The position numbers and the translations under genes are program-made. From Lentinus brumalis (taxonomy: Eukaryota; Basidiomycota; Agaricomycetes; Polyporales; Polyporaceae): a stretch of DNA of 64,000 nt. The stretch spans positions 868,001 to 932,000 of the forward strand of contig MARA01000014.1 of assembly GCA_001792895.1 (NCBI GenBank). The letters run 5' to 3'. Of the stretch, positions 59,926 to 64,000 are shown one piece after another. Every line of letters begins with the position of its first letter. The stretch's first letter is position 1. The notes below the pieces were generated by a model. The model did no database searches, was not told where the DNA came from, and worked only from the letters and a program-made list of their open reading frames with translations.

Positions 59926-60507
59926 CTAAATTTCCTGCTCACGGGTCGCAAGCGATGGGAGTTTGGGCCTGCGTGGGTTCTCGACGGAGCCAGCTTTGCA
60001 GGCCGCGTTCCGGCGCGCTGAGCTGGGTGACAGGCGAGGAGCGGGCGGCGTCGCGTCGCGTCGTGCGCCGCGCAAGGCATTGTCAAGACCGTGCAGGGCG
60101 TCGAGGACGTCGTCGCTGGCAACGACGGGCTTGTGAACGAACATGGAAGTACAAGGCAAGGATGAATATGGGATAGAGCGGGGAAGGTCCCTTGGCCACA
60201 GCGCTGTTCCTGCCTGCCATATCGAGCAGAATGTGCATCCGTTTGTTCTGATCGAACCCCGCAATGCAGTTGGCAATTTCGGCGCAGCGCACTGGGTCGC
60301 GCTCATTGAAGACGCCCACTCCCCCGGCGCCGACGGACGGAGCGACGGCCACAGCGGCGGATACCTGCGCTCACCTGCGACAGCTTTAGCAAGCTGTCTA
60401 CTCTCGATGCTGTCGAACAGCGTCTGCAGCGTCTGGCTGCAGCGGAGCCAGGTCGCCCCTACGCACGGACAGTCGCTGCGGCCACATCGGACCACAGCGT
60501 GGCTCAT
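59926..60507 (-). CDS. Possible small gene, unrecognised
   Basis: An uninterrupted frame of 193 codons starts MSHAVVRCGRSDCPCVGATW. Only the first part (WLRCSQTLQTLFDSIESRQL) looks protein-like in composition. A good donor follows at AVAG|GTGAGC and a downstream acceptor before AACAAACGG (about 60257) would switch to a frame reading MHILLDMAGRNSAVAKGPSP with a hydrophobic stretch LYPIFILALYFHV. A short spliced gene encoding a small membrane-associated protein is thus possible. No family is recognised. The alternative is leader sequence shared with the divergent gene at 60638. Confidence 0.3.
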   Translation of the reverse strand: MSHAVVRCGRSDCPCVGATWLRCSQTLQTLFDSIESRQLAKAVAGERRYPPLWPSLRPSAPGEWASSMSATQCAAPKLPTALRGSIRTNGCTFCSIWQAGTALWPRDLPRSIPYSSLPCTSMFVHKPVVASDDVLDALHGLDNALRGARRDATPPAPRLSPSSARRNAACKAGSVENPRRPKLPSLATREQEI

Positions 60508-60637
60508 GCCGTCGGGGCTCGTCAGCGCGCCGTCCGCGACGACGAGCTAAAACACCGCGATGAACGCTGCCGGCGACCACCACCTCCCCCCCTCCGTGCT
60601 TGCGTTTCACTGTCCCTGACCTCCACTAGTCATCGTC

Positions 60638-61630
60638 ATGATCCTCGCAGCGCTCCCAAGACCCGCCTACGCCCAGCGCAGCCTCGCACCTAGCCCGACT
60701 CGGTCGCGGCTGATTCGCGACTGCAACGCAAACGCGCAACATCCGCCCATGCGCCTCTTCTGGTCCTCGTTTCCGCGACGGCAGCAGCCTCTCGCAGGCA
60801 CGGCGCCCGCCCACTCTGTGTACGTGTTGCTCCACACGCACGCCCCGCCCGCCGCCTACCCGCCCCGCTCCAAGTCGCCGCTCTGGCGCGCGCTCACCCT
60901 CAAGGGCCGCGACTGGGGCGCCGTCGCAAACTTTGCGTGGTCGCCCGAGCAAGAGGTCCATCCCGGGTACACCGGCGTCGGGGAGGGGGAGCGCGAAGCG
61001 GAGGCATACGTCGCGTCCGTCTTCTCGACGTCGCGTCGCGGCCGCGTCGTCATCCCCGAAGTCACGCTTGCGAATGTGGACGCGCTCCGGGACGCGGTGG
61101 CTGCTGCGCGAGCGCAGGAGCAGGACAGGCTCTTCCTGTACGTCTGCACGCACGGCTCGCGGGACTGCAGGTGCGGCGACACCGGCGGGGAGGTCGTCCG
61201 TGCCTTGCGTGCGCAAGTGGCCAAGCGGGGCATCGGGCGCGACGTCTTCGTGGGCGAGGTCGCGCACGTCGGCGGTCACAAGTGAGTACGTCAGGCGTTG
61301 CTCCATGCCGGCTCCCGAGATTCACGTCACCCGAACCCCAAGATACGCTGCAAACGTCCTGGTATATCCTTATGGCGACTGGTGCGTCGCAGATTTCGCG
61401 CCTCCCGATGGAGTCGGAATGCATACTTGGTGCTGAACGACGCTCGCAGGCTAGGCACCGTGCAGGAAGTCGACGTTCCGCGTATCCTCGACGAGCTCCT
61501 GCTATTCCACGACGCGTACCGGAGCGCTGAGCATCTCACCGACCTGCCGCCGCTCTGCCCGCCGTTCTGGCGCGGCAGGATGGGGCTCGACAAAGACCAG
61601 CAACTTGCGCTCATAGCGAAGCCCATCTAG
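60638..61630 (+). CDS. Sucrase/ferredoxin-like [2Fe-2S] protein (Apd1/Aim32 type)
   Basis: A thioredoxin-fold ferredoxin of the fungal Apd1/Aim32 family, which binds a [2Fe-2S] cluster through two Cys and two His. Exons 60638-61281, 61343-61381 and 61450-61630 join in frame. The N-terminal region contains WSSFPRRQQPLAGTAPAHSV. The Fe-S site shows FLYVCTHGSRDCRCGDTGGE (C-x-C in DCRCG) and GEVAHVGGHKYAANVLVYPY (H-x3-H in HVGGH), which are the ligand patterns known for Apd1. The C-terminal exon reads LGTVQEVDVPRILDELLLFH and ends LIAKPI. The first Met at 60638 adds a tail with Arg/Ala bias that could be a mitochondrial presequence; Met at 60749 (MRLFWSSF) is an alternative start. A role in redox homeostasis is inferred from the family. 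Confidence 0.85.
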
Positions 61631-64000
61631 GGCCTGCAGCGAGCCCAGAGCCGACACTCCGACGCGACGCTAGATGCAAGAAGACCCTTCTCAGACTCCG
61701 GACTCCGGAGGACGTTCATGAATCACATATGTATACATGAGATAACCGTAGAGGTGCGCACCCGCCGCAATGTGCCAAGCAATGAATCTCATGCCCCTGT
61801 TCGCTGATGCAGGCGAAGCATGCTCGTAGCTTAGGCCATAGGCAGACATGTTGCATAGACGACGTCACGCAATCGACGATGCATACATACATGTACGAAA
61901 TCCGAATCGCACATACAGTACATCTCGACCCCTGCGCGCGCGTCGACCTTCCAGTCGTTACAGTAACATCATGATAGTGTGGGCGCATGGGGACACGCAC
62001 CACGTTGGAAGAGCCCAACTCGACATCTCTGTTCGCGACGATCCCTCCGGCACCCGAGTGCACGACTGTTCCGGCGCCGCATGCGTCCTGCGTGTGCGCC
62101 GTTCCCCGTTCCTGCGACGCCGCCACGGCGATTTGATTCATCTCGCTCGTTACTCGGTGTGGCCGCAGCCTGAAGCTGAAGATCCGAACATGCTGGCGGC
62201 GCGCACGACGCTGCTTGGCTTTGGCTCCGATGAGTCTGCCCGTGCACGTTCACACTGTACTCGAGAGTCTATATTGCAGGCGGCTGGCGGCTCGCTGGCC
62301 CATTGGCCCAACGCAACTCGGATCCACTCCATCCGATTCCTCCATCCGTGCATCGCATCGCACCTCTCAGCGGGTCCCGAGGCTGTTGTCGGTGGGCGTC
62401 CGGATTCCGGAGGATCGATGATTTCGATCTGAACCCCGGACTCCCGGAGGCCCGCCTCCCAGCTCGATGTCCGACAAGCACATATCGCGTTAGCCTGGCG
62501 GACTTGCGATCCTGAGCTGGGCGAGCACCGACTCCAGAGCCAGAGCCACTGCCGATGATGCATGCTGCAGCTGTGACGCGTCCGAGTCTCTTGCTGCAAC
62601 TTCAGCGCTGCAGTCCCCGGGCCCCCGTCTGCATCTGCATGCGCCACGAAGTGCCCGACCGCCCTTGTTCCAACTTTCGTACATGTCGGGCGCTCGCCAC
62701 TGGCATGACCGAACAACGGTGCTTGTCGGGTTGTGGCTCGAACTAAATATCTCTCGTGCGTTCCTTGTTCCTTGTTCCGAGTTTCAAGCCTCGACGGTGC
62801 ACACTGCAGAATTAGCGGAGGACGCATCCTGCCTTGTTCCCCGCCGAGGCGAGCTAGGCTGCGTGCGCGGGTGTTTCATGTCTAAACTTACAACCTTGCG
62901 CGACGCCTTGTATCCTTGTATCTCGGGACGGGGTACGTACTACGTGAATCCCGAATTTACACACATCAGAGTCCGGCAAACCCGCCCCGTTGTGTGCCGC
63001 TGGCTGGCGATCGATACATGGTGAGTGTGGCGACACACGGAAAGTGCGTCTGCGTTCGCGACCAGACTGATTGGAACTACACAATTGTCACTGATCCAAC
63101 TCGTTAAGACTCAGCTTCGGCCACCCGGGACCCTGCCTATCAAAGCCCAAAGGCTACCCTACGATCCCCGGCACGTTCGCCGAGTCGCCGACCTATAGCT
63201 ACCGTCGCAGGGAGCACCGAACTGCCCCCGAACCGTCTTCCCGCAGGGTCCCTGTGACCGATCGCAACGACACGGGGGTTATCGCGAAATGACGAGCATC
63301 CCGAACTCGGTCTCGAAGGCTGGGACGGGAGAGAGAAGTCGTTTTGCGTGTACTTTCCTCGCTGATCGCCACGGCCAGCTCCTGCTCGCAAGGGGATCTG
63401 CACGGTGTGGGTCGGTAGGTCGCGGACGCAGGCTAGCAAATGTTGGCTTCTTTGACCAACACGGTAGCCATACGAGTGACATGCACACCCGAGAAGCACG
63501 GTTGATCTGCTCATGCAGCGCGTCGGTCGGATTGCGGGGCGGCGGCGAGCCGTACTTTCTGCCTTTCTGTGAGTGATGGCTATCAGGATTCAGAACCGCA
63601 CCCGCTCGACTTGCGCCTCCCAAATCGTGCTCTGCACGAATCTGTCCCTTACTCAGATCGCCTTGCACCCTTGTTGAGACCAAATCTACGCCCAAGGCAC
63701 AGGTAACGGGCGCGGTTACGACGACGACATGCGAATATATCGAAAGAGTTTCTGGCCCAGATACTGTGAAGACAGCTCGCTTAGGACTGCCTGGTCCGAG
63801 TCTTCTAGACACCTAGATCCGGGCTCGGTTGAGGGCCGGCGAAGAGTACCAAGGAAGAGAGATGCAACGACTGTCGAGTAAGAATGCAGCATACAACAAT
63901 CGCCAACAAGATAGAGATACAGAAGATCAGCGTGTACTACCAGTAACAACACAGCGGTCGGCTGCAAGGGCGAGAGTACGAGGAGCTCACGCTGCCTTCG
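61631..64000. other. Right end of window, no gene supported
   Basis: About 2.4 kb. Several open frames exceed 60 codons on both strands (for example 62150-62827 and 63279-63812, both minus), but their translations resemble no family, overlap one another in different frames, and show no consistent splice linkage. The last part could be the edge of a gene outside the window. Confidence 0.4.

Noticed and set aside
62150..62827. 225-codon minus-strand open frame near the right end
   Set aside because: Ala/Arg/Ser/Pro-biased translation without domain features, overlapped by frames of comparable length on the plus strand.

Overview
The window is nuclear DNA from a filamentous basidiomycete, most likely an Agaricomycete of the wood-decay type. 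The evidence is spliced genes with many introns of about 50 nt (GT-AG, one GC-AG), GC-rich compact intergenic regions, DUF6533 and DUF6534 seven-helix-like membrane proteins, and five cytochrome P450 genes of two families typical of mushrooms. No rRNA, CRISPR or convincing tRNA was seen. Coding coordinates are outer gene limits; introns lie inside them.

Layout. 0-3 kb: the tail of an unidentified gene, then two complete ATG12 (autophagy ubiquitin-like modifier) genes in tandem on the minus strand. 3.6-8 kb: convergent DUF6533 (+) and DUF6534 (-) membrane proteins. 8-9.6 kb: a gene-free stretch with a short inverted-repeat element. 9.6-22 kb: housekeeping genes, namely ERCC1/RAD10 (+), DUR3 urea transporter (-), a YPK1/Gad8-type AGC kinase (-), a class I glutamine amidotransferase (-) and a GNAT acetyltransferase fused to an Mss4/DSS4 domain (+). 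22-45 kb: a P450-rich section with CYP-1 (-), CYP-2 (+), CYP-3 (+) and CYP-4 (-), interrupted by a Qc-like SNARE (-) and a Zn2Cys6 transcription factor (-), with a gene-poor stretch of about 4.6 kb at 37.5-42.1 kb. 45-62 kb: a DUF1348 (NTF2-like fold) protein (+), a C2H2 finger protein (-), a full ABCC/YOR1-like exporter (+), CYP-5 (-) and an Apd1/sucrase-ferredoxin-like [2Fe-2S] protein (+). From 61.6 kb to the end no gene could be supported.

How the genes relate. CYP-2, CYP-3 and CYP-4 are close paralogues (CYP-3 and CYP-4 closest, in opposite orientation), and CYP-1 and CYP-5 form a second family. With the exporter and the Zn2Cys6 regulator this looks like a locally expanded oxidation/export neighbourhood. 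There is no polyketide synthase, NRPS or terpene synthase in view, so a biosynthetic cluster cannot be claimed. The most unusual items are the tandem ATG12 pair, the GNAT-Mss4 fusion, a 6-nt microexon in DUR3, a 28-bp perfect inverted repeat at 45.3 kb and the MITE-like element at 8.9 kb.
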